A stretch of DNA of 61,505 nucleotides from an uncultured Porphyromonadaceae bacterium (GCA_900546365.1 URCF01000012.1:1-61505); one strand, 5' to 3'. Positions 51,800-61,325 are shown, counted from the first letter of the stretch. Program-made: numbers and translations. Notes: generated by a model from the sequence alone, not told the origin.

Positions 51800-52834
51800 C
51801 TAAAGCAGGGTTATGCCGGCCTGACGGAGGGCTGCGATATGGTCGTCGGGCCATATCGAGGCCTGTACTTCGCCGATATGCGCTTTCTGCAGCAGGAACA
51901 TACACAGACGGCTTTGCCCGATGCCGCCGCCGATGGATGCCGGCAGCTCGCCGTTGAGCAGCATGGAATGGAAGCTGAGTGTGCTCCGCTCCTCGGCATT
52001 GCGCATCTTCAGCTGTTGACGCAGACTCTCAGGGCTCACGCGTATGCCCATGGAGGATAGCTCCACACTACGGTTGAGCACTGAATCCCACACTATTATG
52101 TCGCCGTTCAACCCGAGAAACCCATCTTCGTTGGGCGTGGACCAGTCGTCATAGTCGGGTGCGCGGCCGTCGTGCGGCTCGCCGTTGCTGAGATTTGCCC
52201 CAATCCCCATCAGGAAAATCGCGCCATACTCTTTGGTCGCCTCATTCTCGCGCTGCTGCGAAGTGAGATGCGGGTAGCGGTCGAGCAGCGCCTGGGAGTG
52301 GATGAAAGTGATATTCTCGGGCAATCGCGGTGTGATGTGCGGAAACATCCGGTATATCATCATCTCCATCTCCTTGATGGCTGAGTAGATGGTTGCTACG
52401 GTGGTTTTGAGATAGCCGGCGGTGCGGTCTGCGGGCAGGATGGTTTTCTCCCAGTCCCATTGGTCCACGTAGAGCGAGTGTAGATTGTCAAGCTCCTCGT
52501 CGGCGCGGATGGCGTTCATGTCGGTGTAGAGTCCGTAGCCCGGGGCGATATCGTAGGCCGCGAGCTTTACCCGCTTCCATTTGGCCAGTGAGTGAACCAC
52601 TTCGGCGCGTTTGTCACCGAGATGCTTCACGGGGAAATTCACGGCCCGCTCCACACCGTTGAGGTCATCGTTGAGTCCGGTGCCGGAGAGCACAAACAGC
52701 GGAGCGGTGACGCGGCGAAGGTTGAGCAGTTCGGCGAGCCGTTTCTGAAATGAGTCCTTGATGGTTTTGATAGCTGTTTCGGTGGTTTCTGACAGAAGTT
52801 TTTGTTTGTATTGCTGAGGAATGATAAGTGCCAT
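51800..52834 (-). CDS. asnA: Aspartate--ammonia ligase (asparagine synthetase A)
   Basis: Makes asparagine from aspartate, ammonia and ATP. A 344-residue class II synthetase-like enzyme: MALIIPQQYKQKLLSETTET, VERAVNFPVKHLGDKRAEVV, HSLAKWKR, GLYTDMNAIRADEELDN and the C-terminal GGGIGQSRLCMFLLQKAHIG motif. The start at 52834 fits the family; the longer frame reads through the hairpin. No -7 box was found between that hairpin and the ATG, so it is probably read through from serC-serA. Confidence 0.94.
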   Translation of the reverse strand: MALIIPQQYKQKLLSETTETAIKTIKDSFQKRLAELLNLRRVTAPLFVLSGTGLNDDLNGVERAVNFPVKHLGDKRAEVVHSLAKWKRVKLAAYDIAPGYGLYTDMNAIRADEELDNLHSLYVDQWDWEKTILPADRTAGYLKTTVATIYSAIKEMEMMIYRMFPHITPRLPENITFIHSQALLDRYPHLTSQQRENEATKEYGAIFLMGIGANLSNGEPHDGRAPDYDDWSTPNEDGFLGLNGDIIVWDSVLNRSVELSSMGIRVSPESLRQQLKMRNAEERSTLSFHSMLLNGELPASIGGGIGQSRLCMFLLQKAHIGEVQASIWPDDHIAALRQAGITLL

Positions 52835-52851
52835 AGGATGGATTGTGTAAA

Positions 52852-52880
52852 AAATATGGGAGCCGTGGGCTCCCATATTT
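52852..52880 (-). terminator. Strong hairpin between serA and asnA (terminator or attenuator)
   Basis: AAATATGGGAGCC and its exact complement pair around GTG; on the minus strand a run of seven Ts follows. It ends only 18 bases before the asnA start, so it also lies in any read-through asnA leader. Confidence 0.85.
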
Positions 52881-52902
52881 CTGGAGTTAAAGCTTTGATT
52901 TA

Positions 52903-53823
52903 TTATTTGTTGACGCGGAATTTGTCAATACCGTCGCGCAGGTAGGCCACCACTTGTTTGGCGGCGGCGATACCGGCATTGATATTGGCTTCGGCAGTCT
53001 GTGCGCCCATCTTCTTAGGGGTGAAGAATACGCGTGAGTCGAATTTTGATTTCAGCTCCTCGGCGATGTCGGGCTTGATGTCGGCCACATATTTCAGGTC
53101 GGTGCGTTCGGTGAGGGCCTTGTCGAGTCCGGCCTCGTCGATGACTTCCTTGCGGGCGGTGTTGATGAGCACGCCACCCTTGGGCATCTGCATCAGCAGG
53201 TTGTACCCAACCGACCCTTTGGTTTCAGCGGTGGCGGGGATATGGAGCGACACAATCTCGTTGTTCTTGTACAGCTCCTCCACCGAGTGCACGGGCTTGA
53301 CGCCTGCCTGCACCATCACCTCGTCGGGGCAATAAGGGTCGAGAGCCGACACCTCCATGCCAAACCCTTTGGCTATGCGGGCCACATTGCGTCCCACCTG
53401 GCCGAAAGCGTGAATGCCGAGGCGTTTGCCCTTGAGCTCGGTTCCTGATGTGCCGGCATACATGTTGCGCACAGCCATCACCGCGAGGCCAAACACCAGC
53501 TCGGCCACCGCATTGGAATTCTGTCCGGGAGTGTTCTCCACGCACACATTGTGGGCTGTGGCTGCTTCGAGATCCACATTGTCGTATCCCGCACCTGCGC
53601 GAACCACAATCTTGAGGTTTTTGGCGGCATCAAGCAGTGCGGCGTCCACTTTGTCGCTGCGGATAATCAAAGCATCTGCATCGGCCACAGCTTCTGTAAG
53701 CTGGCTGGGGTCGGTGTATTTCTCAAGCAGGCCAAGGGTATATCCTGCGTTCTCAATCTCTTGTCTTATGCCGTTGACAGCTACGGCTGCAAACGGTTTT
53801 TCGGTGGCAACCAGTACTTTCAT
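52903..53823 (-). CDS. serA: D-3-phosphoglycerate dehydrogenase
   Basis: First committed step of serine synthesis, NAD-dependent. A 306-residue short form without ACT domain, starting MKVLVATEKPFAAVAVNGIR. The nucleotide-binding loop is GIHAFGQVGRNVARIA and the catalytic Arg is in NTARKEVIDEAG. The usual catalytic His motif (PHIGAST-like) is replaced by TPKKMGAQTAEA, which I recall as a trait of Bacteroidetes SerA, so it is probably active. The start at 53823 lies one base past the serC stop. Confidence 0.9.
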   Translation of the reverse strand: MKVLVATEKPFAAVAVNGIRQEIENAGYTLGLLEKYTDPSQLTEAVADADALIIRSDKVDAALLDAAKNLKIVVRAGAGYDNVDLEAATAHNVCVENTPGQNSNAVAELVFGLAVMAVRNMYAGTSGTELKGKRLGIHAFGQVGRNVARIAKGFGMEVSALDPYCPDEVMVQAGVKPVHSVEELYKNNEIVSLHIPATAETKGSVGYNLLMQMPKGGVLINTARKEVIDEAGLDKALTERTDLKYVADIKPDIAEELKSKFDSRVFFTPKKMGAQTAEANINAGIAAAKQVVAYLRDGIDKFRVNK

Positions 53824-53824
53824 A

Positions 53825-54892
53825 TCAATGCTTTGCTTCAAATTCCTTCATGGCATTGACAAGCACTTCCACACTCTCCATCGGGAGGGCATTGTAGAGC
53901 GAGGCGCGGAATCCGCCAACAGAGCGGTGGCCTTTTATGCCCACGATACCTTTGGTGCCGGCGAAGCTCACAAATTCGGCCTCAAGCTCCTTGTACTCAG
54001 GCTGCATCACGAAGCACACGTTCATGATGGAGCGGTCTTCGGGAGCCGCGGTCCCCACAAACATACGGCTGGAGTCGATGGCTTCATAAAGCTTTTCGGC
54101 CTTGGCGAGGTCCATCTTTTCAATGGCCTTGATGCCGCCGAGCTGCTTGTAGTAGCGGAGGGTCTGGAGCGCGGAGAAAATCGGGAGCACCGGAGGGGTG
54201 TTGAACATAGACCCTTTCTTGATGTGGGTGCGGTAGTCGAGCATAGTGGGGATGGCACGCTGCACATGGCCGAGTGCTTCATCACGCACAATCACTATGG
54301 TCACACCGGCGGGGGCGAGGTTTTTCTGCGCACCGGCATAAATGATGTCATATTTGCTCACATCTATCGGGCGGGAGAATATGTCGCTCGACATATCAGC
54401 TACCAGGCGCACCGGCAGCTCGGGGTCGTAGCGCATCTCTGTGCCGTAGATAGTGTTGTTGGATGTGAAATGGAAGTAGTCCACATCGGCGGGTACCACA
54501 TAGTTTTTAGGGATGTAAGTGAAATTCTTATCCTCCGAGGAGGCCACTACATCCACTTCGCCAAACAGGCGGGCTTCCTTTATGGCGTTGGTAGCCCATG
54601 TGCCGGTTTGCAGATAGGCTGCCTTTTTGGCAAGGAGGTTGTACGGTACCATGCAGAACTGCATGCTTGCGCCGCCGCCAAGAAACAGCACCGAATACCC
54701 CTGCGGTACTTCGAGCAGCTCCTTGACAAGAGCTGTGGCCTCGTCAATCACAGCCTGAAACTCTTTGCTGCGGTGAGACACTTCGAGCACTGACAGGCCA
54801 GTGTCGGCAAAGTTGAGTATGGCGTCGGCAGTGTTGCGAATGGTGTATTCGCTCAGTATCGACGGTCCGGCGTAGAAATTATGCTTTTTCAT
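53825..54892 (-). CDS. serC: Phosphoserine aminotransferase
   Basis: Second step of serine synthesis, PLP-dependent, cytoplasmic. A 355-residue protein beginning MKKHNFYAGPSILSEYTIRN, with FLGGGASMQFCMVPYNL, DMSSDIFSRPIDV, the PLP lysine in GAQKNLAPAGVT, and GFRASLYNA at the end. First gene of serC-serA; promoter at 54923-54930. Serine made here also feeds the serine palmitoyltransferase found upstream. Confidence 0.95.
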   Translation of the reverse strand: MKKHNFYAGPSILSEYTIRNTADAILNFADTGLSVLEVSHRSKEFQAVIDEATALVKELLEVPQGYSVLFLGGGASMQFCMVPYNLLAKKAAYLQTGTWATNAIKEARLFGEVDVVASSEDKNFTYIPKNYVVPADVDYFHFTSNNTIYGTEMRYDPELPVRLVADMSSDIFSRPIDVSKYDIIYAGAQKNLAPAGVTIVIVRDEALGHVQRAIPTMLDYRTHIKKGSMFNTPPVLPIFSALQTLRYYKQLGGIKAIEKMDLAKAEKLYEAIDSSRMFVGTAAPEDRSIMNVCFVMQPEYKELEAEFVSFAGTKGIVGIKGHRSVGGFRASLYNALPMESVEVLVNAMKEFEAKH

Positions 54893-54922
54893 CTCGGAAA
54901 AATTTGGAGTAAGAATTATTCA

Positions 54923-54930
54923 CAAAATTA
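54923..54930 (-). promoter_or_regulatory. Promoter of serC-serA (-7 TAATTTTG)
   Basis: Exact TAnnTTTG on the minus strand, 31 bases before ATG 54892. Confidence 0.65.
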
Positions 54931-55022
54931 CTAATTTTTGCGAGTATGCAAAGATGTTGTGAGGATTTCTAATGTTAACAAACATTAACCACCTCAATTC
55001 GCTCCCTCACTGCATTTTCTTC

Positions 55023-55030
55023 TATTTTTG
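55023..55030 (+). promoter_or_regulatory. Promoter of fucosidase gene pair (-7 TATTTTTG)
   Basis: Exact TAnnTTTG, 25 bases before ATG 55055; it rules out the frame's earlier TTG start. Confidence 0.65.
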
Positions 55031-55054
55031 TGGAAAAACCAATCAATACCGACA

Positions 55055-56566
55055 ATGAAATCTGTTTTTGCTTATTTGGCCTGCATGGCATCGCTGTGCG
55101 CATCGGCTCAGGGGCTCGAACTCAGGGAGCAGCACTTCGAGCTGCCTGACAACGAGCCTGCTCCATGCTTTCCGCTTCCGAGCGACCGCCAGTTGAAATG
55201 GCACGATATGGAGTTTTACGCTTTCTTTCATTATGGCATGAACACCTACACCGATAAGGAGTGGGGGTATGGCGATGAGGATCCCTCCACTTTCGCTCCC
55301 ACCAAGGCTCCCAATCCGCGGCAATGGCTCGAGGCTTGCAAGGAGGCCGGAATGAAAGGTGGCATTGCTGTGGTGAAGCACCATGATGGGTTTTGTCTGT
55401 GGCCCACCGCCACCACCACCCACAATTGCACCTCGAGCTCCAGCAAGTATGCCAAAGCCACCAATATTCCGCGTGACTTCGCCAAGGCTGCCCGCGAGCT
55501 GGATATGAAATACGGATTCTATGTGTCGCCATGGGACCGCAACAGCGCTCTCTATGGCACCGACAAATATGTGAGCGATGTGTTCATGAAGCAGTGTGAC
55601 GAGCTGGCCAAGTTCGGCTCCGACCAGTTTGAGATGTGGTTTGACGGAGCCAATGGCGGCGACGGGTACTACGGCGGTGCCAATGAGACCCGCAGCGTGG
55701 ATGCCTCGACATACTACGATATCCCCAATCTCCGTGACTGGGTTCACTCCATAGCTCCCGATTGTGTGATGTGGGGCGTGGGCGAGGAGGCACGCTGGAT
55801 CGGCAATGAGTCGGGGTTTGCCGGCGAAACCGACTGGTGCATGATTGACCGCGGCCACCCCTCCGAGGAGTCGTCGCGCAACTGCGGTCAGGAGAACGGC
55901 TGGATATGGCTCCCCGGCGAGAGTGATGCCAAGGCCACCGATTCCGGCTGGTTCTGGCATCCGACTCAAAAGGAGCTTACGGCCGAGCGGCTGTTTCAGA
56001 TGTATCTCGAAACTGTGGGGCGCAACGCCAATCTGATTCTCAATGTGCCGCCCGACCGCAGCGGCTATCTGCCCGAGTCATCGGTGGCCATGCTCAGGGA
56101 GATGGGCAAGATGCTGCGTACCCGGCTCGGAAACGACCTCGCCCCTTCGGCGGTGCGGATTGACGCATCCAACACCCGCGCCAACGGTGCCAACCGCACC
56201 TACGATGCACGCAATATGATTGACGGCGATCCCGACAGCTACTGGGCACCGGAGGATGATGTGACAGCTTCCGAGATAACTCTACAATGGGACAAGCCGC
56301 AGCCGCTGCGGTATGTGACCCTTCAGGAGTATATAGCCAAGGGGCAGCGTGTCAAAGGGTTCAGAATCGAAACCTCGATGGACGGCGAGCATTGGACAGT
56401 GCAGGCTCCCCAGGTGGCACAAACCACTGTGGGTTATAAGCGGATAATCCCGCTAAACGGGAGTACTGCCCAAAGCTACACCGATCCCGTGATGGCAAAA
56501 TATCTGCGCGTGAGCGTTACCGACAGCCGTGCCTGTCCGCTAATCAATAACATATCTGTTTATTAA
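55055..56566 (+). CDS. Secreted alpha-L-fucosidase (GH29) with discoidin-type domain
   Basis: A 503-residue exported enzyme (signal KSVFAYLACMASLCASAQG). The GH29 catalytic domain spans about 25-350 with FHYGMNTYTDKEWG, GIAVVKHHDGFCLWP, and nucleophile Asp197 in FEMWFDGANG. Residues of about 365-503 resemble an F5/8 type C (discoidin) carbohydrate-binding module (YDARNMIDGDPDSYWAPEDD, LRYVTLQEYI). It should release L-fucose from host mucin or milk-type glycans. It is followed 13 bases later by a secreted partner gene. Confidence 0.9.
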   Translation: MKSVFAYLACMASLCASAQGLELREQHFELPDNEPAPCFPLPSDRQLKWHDMEFYAFFHYGMNTYTDKEWGYGDEDPSTFAPTKAPNPRQWLEACKEAGMKGGIAVVKHHDGFCLWPTATTTHNCTSSSSKYAKATNIPRDFAKAARELDMKYGFYVSPWDRNSALYGTDKYVSDVFMKQCDELAKFGSDQFEMWFDGANGGDGYYGGANETRSVDASTYYDIPNLRDWVHSIAPDCVMWGVGEEARWIGNESGFAGETDWCMIDRGHPSEESSRNCGQENGWIWLPGESDAKATDSGWFWHPTQKELTAERLFQMYLETVGRNANLILNVPPDRSGYLPESSVAMLREMGKMLRTRLGNDLAPSAVRIDASNTRANGANRTYDARNMIDGDPDSYWAPEDDVTASEITLQWDKPQPLRYVTLQEYIAKGQRVKGFRIETSMDGEHWTVQAPQVAQTTVGYKRIIPLNGSTAQSYTDPVMAKYLRVSVTDSRACPLINNISVY

Positions 56567-56579
56567 ACGACACCCTCTT

Positions 56580-57959
56580 ATGAAACACAATATATTGGTT
56601 CTCGCGGCAGCTGCTTGCTGCCTCGGCGCAGGAGCGCAAACCATATCGTTCGACACTACCGATTGCAAGGCCGTTGGTGCTTACGACACTTGGGAAAAAT
56701 CCCCTTTCCGCACCGGAGCGCTTCGCCCCAACATCGCAGTGGTGCCCAACCATCTGGCCGACAGTATCAATCCGTCGTCCAATATTCTCGGTATTCAGCG
56801 GTCGCGCTACGGCTCCAACACTTTTGGTGCTGAGATACAGCTCAACTCCCCCTGGCGGATAGGCAAGGAGATGCAGTATGTGCATCTGCTGATTCACAAA
56901 CCGCTGGAGAGCAGGGTGATGCTTATCGGACTCGGCAACAGGGCCGACCGTCCCGGACAGTCGCAGCGTGTGGAGCAGTTCTGGGTGTATCCGCTCAACG
57001 ATGTGGGTGCCGGAGAGTGGGTGGATGCTGTGTTTGGTGTGAAGGCCAACAACGGCGTGGACATCTATTCGCTCGTGCTGGTGCCTGATGTGAGGTCGGA
57101 CTGCAAGGAGGATTTTGTGGCATATATCGATGATATAGTGATTTCCAACGACCGCACTCCTCGCACCGGAGTGGGGGATTACCCCATCAATCTCCCGTCG
57201 CAGACCATGATCACGCGCTACGACCGCCGTCTCAAAGGAATCACCGTCAATGGCCGGACAGCGGAGGTGCATAATGTGCCCGATGCCATGGTGCCGCTCT
57301 ATAACGCGCTGCTCGACAACCCGTTTGTGGTGGTTCCCGGCGAGGAGATAAAGGCGGTGCTTGATTACAATGGACTTTGGATGCACTCATATATTTACCT
57401 GGATGTGGACAACGATGGCAAATTCGCGCCCGGGGAGCTGATGTCGTTCACCCCGAGGACGGACGATTCCGACTCGCCATGCAATCCGCCGGTTTTCACT
57501 CTTCCTGCAGAGATGGCTCCGGGCATCTACCGCGTGCGCTTCAAGGTGGATTGGGACAACTCCGACCCCGGCGGCGATTCGCAGAGCATCGTGTCCAATG
57601 GAGGCTCGATAGTGGATATGCTGCTCAATGTCCATGCTCCAGCTGTGAGGGTGAACAACGACAACCGCAACGGTGAAGTGCTGTCGGCGGACGGCGGCAG
57701 TCTTGACAATATCAGTGTGCCGTTTGGCAAGGAGTTGACGGTTAGGGCTGTGCCGAGCAATGGATTCCGGTGCGACGGTATAAAGGTGCGTCACGGCTAC
57801 AATCTCACCGGCGAGGCTAAGCTTCATTCCAATCCGCAGTATCGCGAGGAGATAATCCCTGCGGGAGATTTTGCTCCGGATGGCAGCGTGGTTATTCCGG
57901 CATCGATGGTGGATGGCGACCTTCTCATCGAGGGCCTGTTTGTGAGCACCAACTCCTGA
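56580..57959 (+). CDS. Secreted beta-rich protein paired with fucosidase
   Basis: A 459-residue exported protein (signal KHNILVLAAAACCLGAGAQ). The first 180 residues look like a jelly-roll binding module (FDTTDCKAVGAYDTWEKSPF). A GEVED-like segment follows at about 250-360 (YIYLDVDNDGKFAPGELMSF, GIYRVRFKVDWDNSDPGGDS), then a small C-terminal repeat-like domain. No catalytic motif is recognised. Placement 13 bases after the fucosidase suggests a carbohydrate-binding or surface-attachment partner. Confidence 0.75.
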   Translation: MKHNILVLAAAACCLGAGAQTISFDTTDCKAVGAYDTWEKSPFRTGALRPNIAVVPNHLADSINPSSNILGIQRSRYGSNTFGAEIQLNSPWRIGKEMQYVHLLIHKPLESRVMLIGLGNRADRPGQSQRVEQFWVYPLNDVGAGEWVDAVFGVKANNGVDIYSLVLVPDVRSDCKEDFVAYIDDIVISNDRTPRTGVGDYPINLPSQTMITRYDRRLKGITVNGRTAEVHNVPDAMVPLYNALLDNPFVVVPGEEIKAVLDYNGLWMHSYIYLDVDNDGKFAPGELMSFTPRTDDSDSPCNPPVFTLPAEMAPGIYRVRFKVDWDNSDPGGDSQSIVSNGGSIVDMLLNVHAPAVRVNNDNRNGEVLSADGGSLDNISVPFGKELTVRAVPSNGFRCDGIKVRHGYNLTGEAKLHSNPQYREEIIPAGDFAPDGSVVIPASMVDGDLLIEGLFVSTNS

Positions 57960-57989
57960 CCTTCCACATATAATAATAGTATATGATAA

Positions 57990-58023
57990 CAGCGGGGAGC
58001 GGCCATAGTGTCGCTCCCCGCTG
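57990..58023. terminator. Bidirectional terminator
   Basis: CAGCGGGGAGCG pairs exactly with CGCTCCCCGCTG around a 10-base loop, between the fucosidase operon and the converging M3 peptidase gene. Confidence 0.8.
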
Positions 58024-58046
58024 TGTATGGGAAAATGGATGGTATA

Positions 58047-60209
58047 TTACTTTCCGCCGGGCATCGGGAGATCGTGCGAAGGCTCGGTAGTGGTGTCGAG
58101 GCCACGGTTGCGCAGCAGGGCATCCACGTGAGGTTCACGGCCACGGAACTTGACATACAGCTCCATCGGGTCGGCGGAGCCGCCGGCCTCAAGCACATTA
58201 GCCTTGAATGAAGCGGCTGTGGCAGGATCGAAAATACCTGTTTCCTTGAAATGCTCAAATCCATCGGAATCAAGTACTTCAGCCCACAGGTAGGTGTAAT
58301 AGCCGGCTGCGTAGCCATCACTGCCGAAAATGTGGCGGAAGTAAGGGCTGCGGTAGCGGAAGGTAATCTCTTTGGGCATATTGAGCTTCTGAGCCACATC
58401 GGCTTCAAATGCAGCCACATCCACATTGTCAGCATCGGTGATTTTGCCATACTGGAGGTCGAGGAGGGCGGCGCCCACCAGCTCGGTGGTGGCAAAACCC
58501 TGATTGTGGGTGGAGGCGGCAAGGAGTTTGTTGATCAGCGAGTCGGGAATAGCCTCACCGGTCTTGTAGTGGCGGGCGTACGATTTGAGCATCTCCGGCT
58601 CCATGGCCCAATGCTCATGGATCTGCGAGGGGAGTTCCACAAAGTCGCGGTCCACGTTGGTGCCGGCCTGGCTGCGGAGCTTGGCTTTGGTGAGCATGCC
58701 GTGGAGTCCATGGCCAAATTCGTGGAACATGGTCTCAACCTCGTCAAGGGTGAGCAGCGAGGGGGTGTCGCCAGCGGGTTTGGTGAAGTTGCCCACATTA
58801 TACACAATAGGACGCTGCGAGCTGCCGTCGGGATCGGAGAAAGCACCCTGGAATTCGCTCATCCATGCACCCTGACGCTTGGAGGCGCGGGGAAAATAGT
58901 CGGTCATGAACACTGCGAGATGCTCGCCGGTGTTGGCATCCTTCACATCGTACACCTTCACCTCGGGGTTGTATTTAGGGGCATCGGGCAGCTCGGTGAA
59001 TGTGACGCCATACAGCTTCTGGGCCATGTTGAAGATACCCTGGCGCACATTCTCCAGCGGGAAGTATGCACGTACCTGGTCCTCGTTGATGTTGTATTTG
59101 TCAAGACGCAGTTTTTCTGCATAGTAGTAATAGTCCCACGGCTGGATGGTGATGTTGTCACCCATGCGGTCGGCCAGAGCTTGCATCTCCTTCACCTCCT
59201 CGTTGGCCCGTTTGATGGCGGGGTGCCATATCTTGAGCAGCAGGTCCTCGGCATTGTCCACGGTTTTAGCCATGACATTATCGGTTTGGTAGGCGGCGAA
59301 GTTCTCAAATCCGAGCAATTTGGCTTTTTGGGCGCGGGCTTTGAGAATGCTGTTGATCACCGGCTTGTTGTCGTTCTCACCCTGCGAAGCGAGGTTGGTG
59401 TATCCTTCATACATTTTCTGGCGCAGGGCGCGGTTGTCGGCATACTGGAGCACCGGCAGACGGCTGGGAGCGTGGAGAGTGAACACCCATTTGCCGTTGA
59501 AGCCGCGTGCATTGGCTTCATCGGCGGCCATGGCCACATTTCCTGCGGGGATGCCCGACAGCTCTGAGGCATCGTTGACCACGATGGTGAAAGCGTTGGT
59601 ATCGTTGAGTAGATTGCGGTTGAACTTTAGATACAGGTCGGTGAGGTCAGTGTTGATCTTCATCAGCTGCTGCTTGTCGGCATCGTTGAGGAGGGCTCCC
59701 GAGCGCACAAACTGCTTGTAGGTCTGCTCCACGGCTCTGAGTTCGGGGCCGGAGAGGTTGAACTCCTTGCGGCGGTCATATACCTGCTTCACCTTGTTGA
59801 AAAGGCTGGGGTTCATCATGATTTCATCGCTGCTCTGCGAATACATCGGCATGATTTTTTCGGCCAATGCTTCCATTTCGGGTGAAGAGTCTGTCTCGTT
59901 GAGCGAGCTGAACACGAGCATCACCTTGTTGAGCAGCTGTCCGCTCTGCTCAAGCGCGAGGATAGTGTTCTCGAAATCCGGGGTGGCACGGTTTTTGACA
60001 ATAGCGTCAATCTCCTGATTGCGCTCCTTGAGCCCCTGCTCGAAAGCAGGCATATAGTCGGCATAGGTTATTGACTCAAACGGAGGTATGTCATACACCG
60101 TGTTGTAGGGCTGCAAAAATGGGTTGGAATGTTCTGCTGCCATAGTTGGGATGGTTGGTGCCACGGCTATTGACAGAGCCATTGTGGCGGAAATTAATAG
60201 TTTATTCAT
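58047..60209 (-). CDS. dcp: M3-family metallopeptidase (peptidyl-dipeptidase Dcp type), exported
   Basis: A 720-residue zinc peptidase that removes dipeptides or cuts short peptides. It has a signal peptide (NKLLISATMALSIAVAPTIP) and the M3 zinc motif FHEFGHGLHGML near residue 495, with downstream third-ligand region DFVELPSQIHEHWA. The signal peptide suggests the periplasm. It starts 6 bases after the EEP gene, so it is the third gene of the rhomboid-EEP operon. Confidence 0.9.
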   Translation of the reverse strand: MNKLLISATMALSIAVAPTIPTMAAEHSNPFLQPYNTVYDIPPFESITYADYMPAFEQGLKERNQEIDAIVKNRATPDFENTILALEQSGQLLNKVMLVFSSLNETDSSPEMEALAEKIMPMYSQSSDEIMMNPSLFNKVKQVYDRRKEFNLSGPELRAVEQTYKQFVRSGALLNDADKQQLMKINTDLTDLYLKFNRNLLNDTNAFTIVVNDASELSGIPAGNVAMAADEANARGFNGKWVFTLHAPSRLPVLQYADNRALRQKMYEGYTNLASQGENDNKPVINSILKARAQKAKLLGFENFAAYQTDNVMAKTVDNAEDLLLKIWHPAIKRANEEVKEMQALADRMGDNITIQPWDYYYYAEKLRLDKYNINEDQVRAYFPLENVRQGIFNMAQKLYGVTFTELPDAPKYNPEVKVYDVKDANTGEHLAVFMTDYFPRASKRQGAWMSEFQGAFSDPDGSSQRPIVYNVGNFTKPAGDTPSLLTLDEVETMFHEFGHGLHGMLTKAKLRSQAGTNVDRDFVELPSQIHEHWAMEPEMLKSYARHYKTGEAIPDSLINKLLAASTHNQGFATTELVGAALLDLQYGKITDADNVDVAAFEADVAQKLNMPKEITFRYRSPYFRHIFGSDGYAAGYYTYLWAEVLDSDGFEHFKETGIFDPATAASFKANVLEAGGSADPMELYVKFRGREPHVDALLRNRGLDTTTEPSHDLPMPGGK

Positions 60210-60215
60210 ATAATG

Positions 60216-61325
60216 TTAATTGATATTCAAATCGGGATTGGTGGAGAATATTGCTGTCACGGGGAAATGATCGCTGAATCCATTGTTTCTCACCCTTGTT
60301 TTCAACGGAGTCAACCCTCTGTATAGTATCTGGTCGATGCGGAAATAGAACCGGTCGGCGCGGTATGTCACCGCCGGACCAAGCCCCGCTTCGCGGTAGG
60401 CATCGTGCAGGTCATGACCCATGATGGCCCGCTCGGCATAGCATCCGGGGATGTCGTTGAAATCACCGCATACAATCACCGGACCCTTCAGCTCGTTGAT
60501 GTAGTGGCGCAGCTTGATGCCTTGGCGCGCCCTGGCCTTGAAGGCCAGCTTGAGCTTGTGGAGCAGGGTGCTGCGCACTGTGTCCACATTCATCATTTCG
60601 CCCTTGGTGAGGTCACGATAGAGTGTCTTGTCATCCTTGTTGAGCCCTATCGACTGCAGATGCACATTGACGACTGTCACCTTGGTGCCGTTGATATCCA
60701 CCTCGTAGCACCCCACAAAAAATGAATGGGTGTCGGCGAGATTTATCGGAATCTCCTTCACCGGATATTTCGACAGCAGCCCCACGTAGGCATTGCGGCC
60801 ACGCGCCAGATAGGGGTAGGTTTCGCGCAGGCGCGCCATCATTTCGGGGCGCACTTCGGGGTAGTGGCCATCGTGGAGGTTGTAAGCTTCCTGATAGGCG
60901 ATCATGTCGCACCCCGAATTGATGAGATACTCCACGGTTTCGGTGCGCGGATAAATCGTGTCGGCACTGTTGTTCTTGTAGTTGGAGAGGCCCATCAGGT
61001 TGTAGGTCATGAGCGAGAAACGTGTGGACGGGTCGCTTGCGGCTATCAGTTTGCCTGAGTTGAAGTTGAGCGGGCAGATGTTGAGGATGGCACCCGAGCA
61101 GCACAGAAGCACCACAAGGTTGAACACGGCGGCGCGCCAGCTTATGAACACGCTTGTCACCAGCGCCACCAGCATCAGTGGCAGAATCAATGGCAGCATC
61201 ATGGCAGCCATGGCCGGGATGACGCTCGTTTCGGGGCTTACCGTGCCGCCGAACGACGACAGCAGCATGGCCACTGCGAGCAGCATGTTGACAATGCCGA
61301 GAAATATGTGCCACAGCTTTTTCAT
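60216..61325 (-). CDS. Membrane-anchored endonuclease/exonuclease/phosphatase-family protein
   Basis: A 369-residue protein with three N-terminal membrane helices (about 5-100: KKLWHIFLGIVNMLLAVAML, MLPLILPLMLVALVTSVFIS, AAVFNLVVLLCCSGAILNIC) and an EEP domain: LMTYNLMGLSN, IAYQEAYN, VVNVHLQSIG, VCGDFNDIPG and the terminal FSDHFPVTAIF. Active-site residues are present. The catalytic domain should face the periplasm. The start at 61325 makes an ATGA overlap with the rhomboid gene. Rhomboid followed by EEP is a common Bacteroidetes pairing. Confidence 0.88.
   Translation of the reverse strand: MKKLWHIFLGIVNMLLAVAMLLSSFGGTVSPETSVIPAMAAMMLPLILPLMLVALVTSVFISWRAAVFNLVVLLCCSGAILNICPLNFNSGKLIAASDPSTRFSLMTYNLMGLSNYKNNSADTIYPRTETVEYLINSGCDMIAYQEAYNLHDGHYPEVRPEMMARLRETYPYLARGRNAYVGLLSKYPVKEIPINLADTHSFFVGCYEVDINGTKVTVVNVHLQSIGLNKDDKTLYRDLTKGEMMNVDTVRSTLLHKLKLAFKARARQGIKLRHYINELKGPVIVCGDFNDIPGCYAERAIMGHDLHDAYREAGLGPAVTYRADRFYFRIDQILYRGLTPLKTRVRNNGFSDHFPVTAIFSTNPDLNIN

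Noticed and set aside
53414..54793. 459-codon plus-strand frame over serA/serC
   Set aside because: Its translation has no recognisable domain and both opposite genes are certain.
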